44,905 nt of DNA from an uncultured Gammaproteobacteria bacterium (GTDB lineage Bacteria; Pseudomonadota; Gammaproteobacteria; Enterobacterales; Psychrobiaceae). The stretch covers positions 1-44,905 of the forward strand of contig CAKZQF010000224.1 of the NCBI GenBank assembly GCA_937139475.1, in the 5' to 3' direction. The translations under genes were made by a program, and so were the position numbers. This document shows positions 16,765 through 25,784 of the stretch, one piece after another. The stretch's first letter is position 1; every line of letters starts with the position of its first letter. Under the pieces are notes generated by a model. That model was not told the DNA's origin. It worked only from the letters and a program-made list of their open reading frames with translations, and ran no database searches.

Positions 16765-18294
16765 TTACTTAACTTGCGTGTTTAAAATCCAATGACTTAG
16801 CAGACGAACGCCGTGACCGGTACCGCCTGATTGAGTTAAGCCTTTATCAGTTTTAATTAGCGCGTTGCCTGCGATATCTAAGTGAGCCCACTTGGTATCT
16901 CCAGTAAACTCTTTTAAGAACATTGCCGCAGTTGTTGCACCAGGACCGCCGTAACCAGCATTTTTAAGGTCAGCGATTGGACTTTTTAGTAGATCGCCAT
17001 AGGCCAATGGCAAGCGCCATAGCTTTTCGTCTACAATTTTACCTGAATTAGTTAATTGGCTAACCAACTCATCATCTTCACTAAATACAGCGGTATAACG
17101 ATTGCCAATAGCGCGGATTTTAGACCCTGTTAATGTTGCAACATCAACCATGACTTTTGGTGAGTAATGCTTACGTGCATACCACAGGCTATCTGCTAGT
17201 ACTAAGCGACCTTCAGCATCTGTATTTAAGATTTCTACGCTCTTGCCTTCGGCGGTCATTAGCACATCACCTGGCGCATATGAGCTTTCAGAAACCATGT
17301 TAGCTGCCATGCCCATAACCGCTACAACGTTTACCGGTGCTTTTTGCAGGGCCATTGCCTTAACAGTACCAAGTACGGCAGCTGCGCCAGCCATGTCAGA
17401 TTTCATGTTAGCGATTGAGCTACCCGTTTTAACGTTGTAGCCGCCTGAATCAAAGGTGATGCCCTTACCAACTAATGCGATTGGCGCATCATCGCTACCC
17501 TTCCAATGGGCAACAATTAAACGTGAACCTTCGCTAGAGCCACGACCCACGGCGTGTAATGCGCCCATGCCTAATTTTTTGATCTGCTTAGGCTTTAAGA
17601 TTTTGATTTTTACGCCAAGATCTTTTAGCTCTTTTGCAGCGGCTGCAAAATGAGCAGGGTTCATTTCTGTTGGTACTTCAGAGGTTAAGTCACGCGCTAA
17701 GAAAACACCTGACTCAATAGCTTCTAATTGCTCATAAGCAGCAGTTGCCAGCTCTGGTTTTGCTACTGAGAAGTTGTAGTTCTTTTCGCTTGGCTTTTTC
17801 TTACTTAAGTATTTATCGAACTTATAAGCACGTAAATTAATACCATGAGCTAGTTCAGCCGCAAAGTTTGCGTTACTGGTGTTATCACTAATGCCTTGAG
17901 TAAAAATTTGTACATTAGCCGCTTCAGCTTTCGCTAATTTAGCGTTAATGCTGGCACCAACATGATTAACCTGACCGGCATCCAAAGTACTAGCGTCACC
18001 TAAACCAACCACAAGTAAACGTTGGGTATTGATGCCTGCTGGGGCAAAAATTTCAACAACCTGCTTGCTCTTACCTTCAAACTTAGCCGCATTAAGTGCG
18101 TTGCTAATTTGGTTGTTAGATAACTTATCTAAACGCGAAAGGTCCGCAGAAGCTTGTTCGCCAGCTTGAAAAACAACCATAGCTTTAGCTTGTTGTGCTT
18201 TTTCACCAAAGCTGAATGTCTCAGCCATTGCTGAGCTGCTTGCTCCTAAAGCAACCAACGCTGCTAGAGTTGAAACGGTTCTTTTTGTAAACAT
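16765..18294 (-). CDS. Exported leucyl aminopeptidase (peptidase M17 family)
   Basis: This metallo-aminopeptidase releases N-terminal residues from peptides. It has 509 aa, close to the usual M17 length. The catalytic C-terminal half has the GKGITFDSGGYNVK metal/Lys region, DMAGAA, and the signature NTDAEGRLVLADSL. Unlike typical cytoplasmic PepA, it begins with a clear signal peptide, MFTKRTVSTLAALVALG then SSSAMA, with cleavage expected after AMA at about 24. Periplasmic or secreted location is thus predicted. GAGGA lies just before the ATG. It follows sstT on the same strand after 136 bp, suggesting linked peptide and amino-acid use. Confidence 0.93.
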   Translation of the reverse strand: MFTKRTVSTLAALVALGASSSAMAETFSFGEKAQQAKAMVVFQAGEQASADLSRLDKLSNNQISNALNAAKFEGKSKQVVEIFAPAGINTQRLLVVGLGDASTLDAGQVNHVGASINAKLAKAEAANVQIFTQGISDNTSNANFAAELAHGINLRAYKFDKYLSKKKPSEKNYNFSVAKPELATAAYEQLEAIESGVFLARDLTSEVPTEMNPAHFAAAAKELKDLGVKIKILKPKQIKKLGMGALHAVGRGSSEGSRLIVAHWKGSDDAPIALVGKGITFDSGGYNVKTGSSIANMKSDMAGAAAVLGTVKAMALQKAPVNVVAVMGMAANMVSESSYAPGDVLMTAEGKSVEILNTDAEGRLVLADSLWYARKHYSPKVMVDVATLTGSKIRAIGNRYTAVFSEDDELVSQLTNSGKIVDEKLWRLPLAYGDLLKSPIADLKNAGYGGPGATTAAMFLKEFTGDTKWAHLDIAGNALIKTDKGLTQSGGTGHGVRLLSHWILNTQVK

Positions 18295-18363
18295 AATGTC
18301 CTCATTACTGTTACTATCTGTTCAGATAAAATATGGATATAGATAAAATCTGGCGCGCATTGT

Positions 18364-18376
18364 GACATATTATGTC
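18364..18376. promoter_or_regulatory. 13-bp palindrome upstream of the aminopeptidase gene
   Basis: GACATATTATGTC is a perfect palindrome with a single central base, about 70 bp upstream of the aminopeptidase ATG on the minus strand. It may be an operator or part of the promoter. No regulator is assigned. Confidence 0.3.
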
Positions 18377-18430
18377 TAGAAATGCAGTGTTTTATTTCTA
18401 TTACCCAATATAGCGCCAGCCATTATTTAG

Positions 18431-19636
18431 CTATTTCTGTAGATGATGACTAGCCGCAGCAGAGAACACGACATCGGTGGAACTATTTAATGCTGTCTCG
18501 GCTGAGTCTTGAATCACTCCAATAATAAAGCCAATAGCCACCACCTGCATCGCAATATCATCGTTAATACCAAATAAACTACAAGCCAGTGGAATCAATA
18601 ATAATGAGCCACCAGCAACACCAGATGACCCGCAGGCGGCCACTGATGCGACAACGCTCAGTAGCAACGCGGTGGTGAAATCAACATCAATGTTTAGGGT
18701 GTTGGCGGTAGCTAATGTGAGTACCGTAATCGTAATGGCCGCACCTGCCATATTAACTGTTGCGCCTAGCGGAATAGATACTGAATAGGTGTCTTCATGC
18801 AGCTCCAGTTTCTTACAAAGCGCCATATTTACTGGAATATTTGCCGCTGAGCTTCGCGTAAAGAAAGCTGTAATACCAGACTCTCGCAAGCAAGTAAGCA
18901 CTAACGGATATGGGTTTTTCTTAGTAATTAGAAAGACAATAAGCGGGTTAATCAATAGTGCAATCATCAGCATCGAGCTAACCAGCACTATCACCAAACG
19001 GCTATACTCACTAAGCGTGTCAAAGCCGGTTGTCGCAACGGTATTTGCCACCAGACCTAAGATACCTAGAGGTGCAAATTTGATCACTATACGCACGATA
19101 AATGAAATCGCGTTAGCAACATCACCCACCATGACTTTGGTTGAATCACTACCTTGCTTTAGCGCAAACCCCAAGCCAATACCCCAGGCCAAGATGCCGA
19201 TAAAGTTACCTGTCGCAATGGCGTTAATTGGGTTATCAACTATTTTAAATGCCAGGGTATGCAGCACTTCACCCAAACCTTGTGGCGGGTTCGCACTGGC
19301 ACCGGCCAAATCCAGGGTCAAAACCGTAGGGAAGCTAAAACTCATCACTACAGCAATTAATGCTGCACTTAGGGTACCGATAAAATAAAGGCCAACAATG
19401 GGTTTTAAATTTGCGTCACTATCGGCTTTTTGATTGGCAATTGACGCTGCCACCAGTACAAAGACCAAGATAGGCGCAACAGCTTTTAAACCGCTAACAA
19501 ATAGTGAACCAAAGAACGACAATGACTTTGCCATGTCAGGCATGGTGAGGGCAATAAAGATCCCAATAAATATCGCAATAATTATCTGGCTAACCAAGCC
19601 AAGCGATTTAATGCGATTAAGCGCAATAGAACTCAT
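18431..19636 (-). CDS. sstT: Serine/threonine:Na+ symporter SstT
   Basis: Inner-membrane transporter of the DAACS (glutamate transporter-like) family, 401 aa, the usual SstT length. It imports serine and threonine with sodium. Multiple hydrophobic helices span the whole length. Family segments include FTRSSAANIPVNMALCKKL, then SIPLGATVNMAGAAITITVL and SVAACGSSGVAGGSLLLIPL. AAGG precedes the ATG. It stands alone upstream of the aminopeptidase gene on the same strand, and the acylase terminator lies behind its promoter region. Confidence 0.93.
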   Translation of the reverse strand: MSSIALNRIKSLGLVSQIIIAIFIGIFIALTMPDMAKSLSFFGSLFVSGLKAVAPILVFVLVAASIANQKADSDANLKPIVGLYFIGTLSAALIAVVMSFSFPTVLTLDLAGASANPPQGLGEVLHTLAFKIVDNPINAIATGNFIGILAWGIGLGFALKQGSDSTKVMVGDVANAISFIVRIVIKFAPLGILGLVANTVATTGFDTLSEYSRLVIVLVSSMLMIALLINPLIVFLITKKNPYPLVLTCLRESGITAFFTRSSAANIPVNMALCKKLELHEDTYSVSIPLGATVNMAGAAITITVLTLATANTLNIDVDFTTALLLSVVASVAACGSSGVAGGSLLLIPLACSLFGINDDIAMQVVAIGFIIGVIQDSAETALNSSTDVVFSAAASHHLQK

Positions 19637-19740
19637 AGAACAACCTTTTGTTATTAGAATAATAGATTCAGGCGATGTTTTATCAGCTCGCGAGTAACTT
19701 GTCTATACAATGACGTGACTTCACTTACTCCCACCCAACA

Positions 19741-19775
19741 AAAAGCCCGATAACTAGAATAGCTATCGGGCTTTT
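19741..19775 (-). terminator. Terminator downstream of the acylase gene
   Basis: AAAAGCCCGATA (19741-19752) and TATCGGGCTTTT (19764-19775) form a perfect 12-bp stem with an 11-nt loop. T-rich sequence follows in both directions. It lies 24 bp past the acylase stop on the minus strand. Confidence 0.88.
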
Positions 19776-19798
19776 TTAGAGAACGGCTACTAAATTAA

Positions 19799-22276
19799 TT
19801 ATTCAGCAACGGTTACTGTTTCAACCAGGTCAGCTTCAATTTCAGCATCCGTAAATGCCAGTGAGCGCCATCCTTTTGCAGAATACAGTTTGGTTTGATC
19901 TTTAAAGTGTTCACTTTGCGGATCATGTGACTGACCGAAAGTCAGAATAGCTTGTGCTTTTGGCCCTTGTGGTGTCATCTCTAACGCCATCGCAAAACTG
20001 GTACCGTAGTTCACGCGGTAAGCCGCTTCATTATCAAGTAACGATAATTTAGTCCCTGCTTGTGCGCTGCCAGTAGCAAGCGTCGCAAATACCGATGTAC
20101 TGCGAGACGGGATCTTACCTTCAGTCATATTCATCACGCCTTCAAAGCTATATCCGCCGCCAATAGCAATGCGTTCGTCGCCTTTAAGTACGTATTGAAT
20201 ATCGCCAAGCGCACTATCAAGTGCAATGCCATTTTGCATTAAACGAACCACTGCGCCAGCTAACGCTTGTAGTGCATTTTCCGGGTTTAAGTCGCTCGGT
20301 GTCGTTGCTGGATTAGCTGCGCTAAACGGTGTTTTAAATAATGCTGGGGCAAGTGAAGTGTGGCTTGGCCAAGTGTAAGTTTGTAAGAACTCACGCATTA
20401 GGTGAGCCCCCTTACTTTCAACATTATAACGACCACCCCATGCTTTTAGAACGGCACAAGGAGCGGTTAAATCCATGCTTTGTGCGCCGACAGTAACAAC
20501 AGGGTTTGCTTCACATAATGCAACAAGCTGTGCGCGCATTTTTCCTGAGAATAACGAGCGATTATCCACAATAGTGTCACGTAGCTCATCAAGCGAGAAT
20601 AGGTTATCTTCGCCTGCCAAGCCAGTGCCAGACATATCTGAAATGAGCTGCGCATTGTGACGCGTACGCGTGCTACGTTCCGTTTTTTCTGGCCCGTAAA
20701 TAATACTGTAGCCTTCAAGAGGTGCAGAGACATTAGTTAACCAGTGGCTGCTATTAGCATTAAATACATAATCATCACGCACTTGCTTTGGTGCTGTTTT
20801 TACTGAGCGCAAGCCAGGCGTCACGCTAGATTCAAATTCAAGCCATTCATGTGCCGAAGTATTACCCGGTAGCATTAATGAACCACCACCGTGTAACCAC
20901 ATGGTTGCCAATGGTTGCTTTTTCACAGCGCCTTTAACATAGCTTTCTGTTGCTGGACTTAATGCAGGCACATTAGTTGCATCGATGTAGGTTGCCTTAC
21001 CTGACTTATCAACCATAATGGTGTTGGCCCAAGGGTTACCTTGAATTTCAGCAAATTTAGCAGCAACTTCTTCAGTACTTTGCGAACGATTAATCGCTAA
21101 CCACTGATCTAATACTTGCGAGTTGCCAGCATTCGCATCACGGTAGGTGATCGCGCTGCCATGTGACCAGCCTAGGAATGAGCTAATGCTGCTCATATCA
21201 ACAATAGGGCCAAAGTGACTGTAATGTATGGTTTTTGGCACCATCATGGTTTGACCGCCACCAATGGCAACTTCCACTTCAACGTCTTTAGTTGTCATGG
21301 CAATTGACTCACCATCGTACATATAGCGCGTTGGATCCGCCGGATCGAGGGTTAACTGATAGAAGGTAAAGTGCTTAGCTTGTGATACCGTGTGAGTCCA
21401 GGCGATATCTTTATTAAAGCCAACTAATACGCCTGGTAAGCCTGCAAAGGTAACACCGGTAACGTCTAGTTCACCTGGAATAGTTAGGTGGTTTTCAAAG
21501 AAGCGTAACTCGCCGTCCCAAGGAAAATGTGGGTTGGCTAATAGTAAAGGGTTGCCCGATTCAGAGCGTTTGGCGCCAATCCCCCAACCGTTACTACCAA
21601 TACCTTCATTAGTAAACGTTAAGCCTTTATCCAACTGGACATTAAGCCTAGCATATTGGCCTTGCGCTTTTACTGACTTATTACCAACGGCGGGTGGTGT
21701 TGCAGCAGCGACAGCCGGGATCAAACTACGGCCACTGGCTAACAATGAAATATCCATGGTGTAAGCCAGAATATCATTAGCGGTAATTTCTGTTACCCAT
21801 GGAGCACCAACACAAGGAGTTGGGTAGTTAGCTGCTGAACCTCGCTCTGCTAACGAATCATTAAAGCCTTTCGCATAGCCTTCTAATAATTCCTGAGCTT
21901 CGGGGGTAATAGTGTCCCACTTAACTTCAGCCTGTCCTAATAAGTCCAGCGCTTTATAGCCAATATCGCTAGCCAAGTTCTCATTTGCTGCGCCTGGCCC
22001 CAAGTATAAAGATTTTAGCCCCTTTAGCTTCATTATTTGCTCAGACAAGGTACACATATTTTCTTTCATTTGAGCATAAGCAGTACCGTAGCCTAAGCTA
22101 CCGTAATTGTCTGCTGTAATGTGCGGCACACCAAAACTGGTATATTTAATCTCAGCAGAATAAGGAGCGCGTTCACCAGCGCTTGCTACTTCTTCAGTTT
22201 TGTCGTTATCACCGGAACACCCGATTAACGCCACGCTCACCGCTAATGCTGTTAGCTTTAAAGATAGACTTTTCAA
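19799..22276 (-). CDS. Lipoprotein penicillin/acyl-homoserine-lactone acylase-family Ntn hydrolase
   Basis: This is an amide hydrolase of the penicillin acylase (S45) superfamily, expected to self-cleave into two chains. I choose TTG at 22276, since GGAGAG sits five bases before it and the product begins MKSLSLKLTALAVSVALIGC, a typical lipoprotein signal with lipobox LIGC. A longer frame starts at another TTG 13 codons upstream. Mature length is about 800 aa. The autocatalytic nucleophile is predicted as the Ser in EGIGSNGWGIG (about 226), followed by NPLLLANPHFPW. Downstream, FNANSSHWLTN is the conserved Asn-containing region. The substrate could be an acyl-homoserine lactone, a beta-lactam-like amide or other acyl-amide; the sequence does not decide. 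A terminator follows. Confidence 0.88.
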   Translation of the reverse strand: MKSLSLKLTALAVSVALIGCSGDNDKTEEVASAGERAPYSAEIKYTSFGVPHITADNYGSLGYGTAYAQMKENMCTLSEQIMKLKGLKSLYLGPGAANENLASDIGYKALDLLGQAEVKWDTITPEAQELLEGYAKGFNDSLAERGSAANYPTPCVGAPWVTEITANDILAYTMDISLLASGRSLIPAVAAATPPAVGNKSVKAQGQYARLNVQLDKGLTFTNEGIGSNGWGIGAKRSESGNPLLLANPHFPWDGELRFFENHLTIPGELDVTGVTFAGLPGVLVGFNKDIAWTHTVSQAKHFTFYQLTLDPADPTRYMYDGESIAMTTKDVEVEVAIGGGQTMMVPKTIHYSHFGPIVDMSSISSFLGWSHGSAITYRDANAGNSQVLDQWLAINRSQSTEEVAAKFAEIQGNPWANTIMVDKSGKATYIDATNVPALSPATESYVKGAVKKQPLATMWLHGGGSLMLPGNTSAHEWLEFESSVTPGLRSVKTAPKQVRDDYVFNANSSHWLTNVSAPLEGYSIIYGPEKTERSTRTRHNAQLISDMSGTGLAGEDNLFSLDELRDTIVDNRSLFSGKMRAQLVALCEANPVVTVGAQSMDLTAPCAVLKAWGGRYNVESKGAHLMREFLQTYTWPSHTSLAPALFKTPFSAANPATTPSDLNPENALQALAGAVVRLMQNGIALDSALGDIQYVLKGDERIAIGGGYSFEGVMNMTEGKIPSRSTSVFATLATGSAQAGTKLSLLDNEAAYRVNYGTSFAMALEMTPQGPKAQAILTFGQSHDPQSEHFKDQTKLYSAKGWRSLAFTDAEIEADLVETVTVAE

Positions 22277-22708
22277 AATGACTCTCCGTTGGGATAAAGT
22301 GATTTCCTGCCACAAGATAAAGGCAAGTTCACTTTTTTATTTTTTTAAGGTATTGAGTTAATACTCTATTAGACTAACACTTCTATTAAATCGGATGCTA
22401 GGGCATGCAGGGATTTTTTGGTTAAATGTTGTTCAATCTCAAGACTATAGACAAAAAGCGCAGCGCAGATAACAGCAACAAATGACGAGGCAAAATAAAA
22501 CTTACTATTGTCATTCTTTGACTAAAATTTGGTAAAAAATACAACAACGCACAATAACAAAAAGCTAATTAATTGATATATAACTATTTAATTTACTGGT
22601 ACAGTGCTTGCTTTACTATCGACTGAGTACAGACAACGATCTGGTTCGGGTATCGGCTTGAGCATTCTCTTAAGTGCTTAAATTACATTGAAATAACGAG
22701 GAATAAAT
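22277..22708. other. Divergent intergenic region between acylase and ABC exporter genes
   Basis: This AT-rich gap of about 430 bp should contain promoters for both divergent transcripts. GAGGA lies seven bases before the permease ATG. I see no hairpin, repeat or small gene that can be supported. Confidence 0.4.
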
Positions 22709-23515
22709 ATGCATTCTGTCTGGCAAATATGCCAATTTGAGCTCACGCGACTGTTTCTAACGAAACGCGGCGGCATTTTACTGCTCGCTTTTGCAATCAT
22801 TTGGTTCATGATATTCAAATATCCAATTTTGGAAGCTTCCAATATCTTAAGTAATTCAAGTTTCGGCGAAAACGTCAGCGCTTTTTCTCAGCAGCTCAAC
22901 CTGCAACATCTCATTGAATGGAACTATGGCGAGCTTGCTATTTATTGGCTATTTGCCGTGTTTGCGTTTCCAATCTCTGCAGTGTTGATGAGCTCGGACC
23001 AAATAGCATCAGACGCCAACCGTGGTACCTTACGCTTTATTCTGCTACGTAGCTCTCGCAATCAATTGTTGTTTGGTCGCTTTCTAGGACAGTTACTCAT
23101 TCTTATTAGTCTCATCAGCATGACCTTGCTCACAGCGTTTATTATGGGGATAACGCGAGATTCATCGTTGGCGGTAGGCGCCCTTGACGATGCCTTTTTT
23201 GTCGGACTTAATTTGTTAGTTATTAGCATGCCGTTTATCGCCGTGACTAGCCTACTTAACATCGTATTAAAATCGTCGAAGCTTTCAATCGTGATGATTA
23301 TTATTGTGCTACCGATTTTCCATGGCCTGATTAGTTACCTTAGCTATTTTCATCAATCACTCGAGCATTTGCTATTAATTCTGCCCGGTATTCAGCTAAT
23401 AGACTCAGTGCAAATGCCGCACATTGAGTTATCAGCAACGACGATGGTTCCATTAATACAAACGGTTATTTATTTAACGGCCGCGCAGTTCCTATTAGCA
23501 AGGAGAGCACTATGA
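22709..23515 (+). CDS. ABC-2 type transporter permease
   Basis: Membrane subunit of an ABC exporter (268 aa) with about six hydrophobic segments, at about 19-37, 70-96, 115-145, 155-190, 194-222 and 240-262. The N-terminal cytoplasmic helix FELTRLFLTKRGGI and the later ALFS-like segment AFPISAVLMSSDQIASD, followed by GTLRFILLRSSRNQLLFGR, fit the NosY/ABC2-membrane-2 type. Its stop overlaps the ATPase start by 4 bp (ATGA), a typical coupled arrangement. The substrate is unknown. Confidence 0.87.
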   Translation: MHSVWQICQFELTRLFLTKRGGILLLAFAIIWFMIFKYPILEASNILSNSSFGENVSAFSQQLNLQHLIEWNYGELAIYWLFAVFAFPISAVLMSSDQIASDANRGTLRFILLRSSRNQLLFGRFLGQLLILISLISMTLLTAFIMGITRDSSLAVGALDDAFFVGLNLLVISMPFIAVTSLLNIVLKSSKLSIVMIIIVLPIFHGLISYLSYFHQSLEHLLLILPGIQLIDSVQMPHIELSATTMVPLIQTVIYLTAAQFLLARRAL

Positions 23516-24414
23516 GTTCATTAATTTGTTGTCAGGGAATCAATAAGTTCTATGGCAGTAAGCAAGCACTCAAAGATGTCACCTTTGAGCTAGAGCAAGG
23601 GACAACGACTGCATTAGTTGGCCCTAATGGTGCAGGTAAGACAACATTATTCAGCATCCTGTGTAACTATCATCTACCAAGCTCTGGCGAGGTTACCATC
23701 TTGGGGCACAAGCCTGGCAGCAATGCGTTGTTTGGACAGGTAGGTGCACTACCGCAAGATGCTCAGCTTGACCCACGCTTTGCCATAAAACACCAGCTGG
23801 AACTGTATGCCAAACTTCAAGGCTTTAGTAAGAAGCAGGCAGCAATAGAATGTCAGCGGGTATTGGAGCTGGTTGACCTGAGCCAAACTTTAAATGAGCG
23901 CCCCGGCGCATTAAGTCATGGCATGCGTAAACGCGTCACCATTGCGCAAGCGCTAATTGGCTCACCAAAGCTAGTGATGCTCGATGAGCCAACAGCGGGG
24001 TTAGATCCCGCGAATGCAAAAAATATTCGCCAGCTGGTAATGGACTTAAATGGAGAGGCTAATTTTGTCATTAGCTCGCACAATCTCGATGAGCTTGAAA
24101 AGCTTTGTGATACGGTGCTATTGCTTGAGCAAGGTAAGCTAACCCAACAAAAAGTTGGCCATGTTAGTGCAGACAATACACGAACAATGACGCTGCTACT
24201 TGATGGAAGTAATGACAGTGCAATAGCGGTTTTGAAACAGTTATCAGCAATAATTTCTGTTGAGCCACTTAATAAACAGGAGTTTATTCTCAATTACGAT
24301 GGCAGCTTAAACCCAAATTTTGATATCGAGTTATTACAGGCTTTACAACAACACAATCTCAATTACCGTCAATTAACCAAAGGCCTGTCGTTAGAACAAC
24401 AGCTTTTTGCCTAG
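23512..24414 (+). CDS. ABC transporter ATP-binding protein
   Basis: ATPase partner of the preceding permease (300 aa). Walker A is GPNGAGKTT at about 37-45; the Q-loop is in GALPQDAQLDP; the signature is LSHGMRKRV (Gly variant of LSGGQ) at about 137-145; Walker B is LVMLDEPTAGLDP at about 155-167; the switch His is in ISSHNLDE. The C-terminal about 80 residues form a domain like those of NosF/CcmA-type exporter ATPases. The overlap with the permease gene makes a two-gene exporter. The downstream hutI gene is convergent. Confidence 0.92.
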   Translation: MSSLICCQGINKFYGSKQALKDVTFELEQGTTTALVGPNGAGKTTLFSILCNYHLPSSGEVTILGHKPGSNALFGQVGALPQDAQLDPRFAIKHQLELYAKLQGFSKKQAAIECQRVLELVDLSQTLNERPGALSHGMRKRVTIAQALIGSPKLVMLDEPTAGLDPANAKNIRQLVMDLNGEANFVISSHNLDELEKLCDTVLLLEQGKLTQQKVGHVSADNTRTMTLLLDGSNDSAIAVLKQLSAIISVEPLNKQEFILNYDGSLNPNFDIELLQALQQHNLNYRQLTKGLSLEQQLFA

Positions 24415-24421
24415 CTTCTTG

Positions 24422-24442
24422 TCGCGCCCGCAATGGGCGCGA
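24422..24442. terminator. GC-rich hairpin between the ABC exporter and hutI
   Basis: TCGCGCCC (24422-24429) and GGGCGCGA (24435-24442) form a perfect 8-bp stem with GCAAT loop between convergent genes. No T-run follows, so termination may be weak or Rho-assisted. Confidence 0.5.
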
Positions 24443-24452
24443 TTAGCGACAC

Positions 24453-25670
24453 TTATACTATCGCGCCATTCTTTATTATCTGCTGACACGGATTAACACC
24501 AAACTGGTAACTTAACTGTGCTGGGTGCTCGATATCCCACAGTACAATATCAGCTTGTTTACCAATCGCTAAGCTTCCTACATTATCATATATATTCAGC
24601 GCTTTAGCAGCATTAACAGTGACACCTGCTAGCGCTTCATACGGCGTCATTTTAAACAAGGTACAGGCCATATTTAGCATCAATTGCAATGAACACAAAG
24701 GTGATGACCCCGGATTAGCATCCGTGGCAATAGCCATCGGAACTTGATGCTTTCTTAATAAATCAATCGGTGGCTGCTTTGTTTCGCGCAAAAAGTAAAA
24801 AGCCCCTGGCAGAACCACAGCAGTGGTGCCTGCCGACTTAATCGCTTTTACCCCATCTTCATCAAGGTATTCAATATGATCAACTGACAGTGCGTTAAAA
24901 CCCGCTGCCATCGCGCTACCACCAAGATTAGACATTTGCTCTGCATGAAGTTTTACCGGTAATCCGTGGCCCTTTGCTGCCTCAAAAACTCGTTTGGTCT
25001 GAGCTAAATCAAAGCCAACCGATTCACAAAAAGCATCAACACAATCTGCCAACTCCTCATCAACAACAGCCTGCATCATCTCACCACAGACTAAATCAAT
25101 ATACCCGTCACTGTTATCTTTAAACTCGGGAGGTAGTGCGTGAGCACCTAGAAACGTCGTCTTAACATCCACCGGATGATGCTCACCAAGTAAACGGGCA
25201 ATACGCAACATTTTCAATTCCGTTTCAACATCAAGGCCATAACCTGATTTTATCTCTACGGTCGTCACGCCCTCTTTCATTAACGCATTAAGCCGATTTT
25301 TAGCACTAACATAAAGAGTTTCTTCATCCGCCGCTCGGGTCGCTTTTACCGTTGACACAATACCGCCGCCAGCATTGGCGATTTCTTGATAACTCGCGCC
25401 CTCAAGGCGCATTTCAAATTCCTTCGCACGATTGCCGCCATAAACAATATGAGTATGACAATCGATAAGCCCCGGGGTTAGCCAGCCGCCTTTACCTTGA
25501 TAGGTGGGTGTTGCAAACGCATCAAATGCCGGTAAATCTTCACGCTTACCAAGCCATGCAATACGCCCATCCTTAATCGCTAACGCCGCATTTTCAATAA
25601 TGCCATATCCATCACCTTCCATTGTGGCCAGGTTTACATCAAACCAAACACTATCAAATACTTGCGTCAT
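24453..25670 (-). CDS. hutI: Imidazolonepropionase HutI
   Basis: Third step of histidine degradation: hydrolysis of 4-imidazolone-5-propanoate to N-formimino-L-glutamate. The length of 405 aa is typical. Amidohydrolase metal ligands appear in LIDCHTHIVYGG (about 70), HAEQM (about 247-251) and DHIEYLDEDG, with the late Asp in IATDANPGSSPLCSLQL. Cytoplasmic. It is transcribed away from hutC-hutU-hutH, and the shared 114-bp gap holds a palindromic operator, so HutC should control both sides. Confidence 0.97.
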   Translation of the reverse strand: MTQVFDSVWFDVNLATMEGDGYGIIENAALAIKDGRIAWLGKREDLPAFDAFATPTYQGKGGWLTPGLIDCHTHIVYGGNRAKEFEMRLEGASYQEIANAGGGIVSTVKATRAADEETLYVSAKNRLNALMKEGVTTVEIKSGYGLDVETELKMLRIARLLGEHHPVDVKTTFLGAHALPPEFKDNSDGYIDLVCGEMMQAVVDEELADCVDAFCESVGFDLAQTKRVFEAAKGHGLPVKLHAEQMSNLGGSAMAAGFNALSVDHIEYLDEDGVKAIKSAGTTAVVLPGAFYFLRETKQPPIDLLRKHQVPMAIATDANPGSSPLCSLQLMLNMACTLFKMTPYEALAGVTVNAAKALNIYDNVGSLAIGKQADIVLWDIEHPAQLSYQFGVNPCQQIIKNGAIV

Positions 25671-25716
25671 ACCTATATTCCCATTGCTATTTTTATCTTA
25701 AAAATAATACGCCCAA

Positions 25717-25736
25717 CAACTTGTATATACAAGTTG
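25717..25736. promoter_or_regulatory. HutC operator candidate
   Basis: CAACTTGTATATACAAGTTG is a perfect 20-bp palindrome in the hutI/hutC divergent gap. Its core TTGTATATACAA is the kind of site known for HutC/GntR-HutC regulators, to which urocanate is the usual inducer. It is about 47 bp from the hutI ATG and 48 bp from the hutC ATG, well placed to repress both. Confidence 0.88.
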
Positions 25737-25784
25737 ATTGTGACATTTTATATAGCATAAAACTAATGTGCTTTAAGGATAACG

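Noticed and set aside
18789..19388. 199-codon plus-strand open frame
   Set aside because: Antisense to sstT. The minus-strand frame is a full-length, conserved transporter, so this is a shadow frame.
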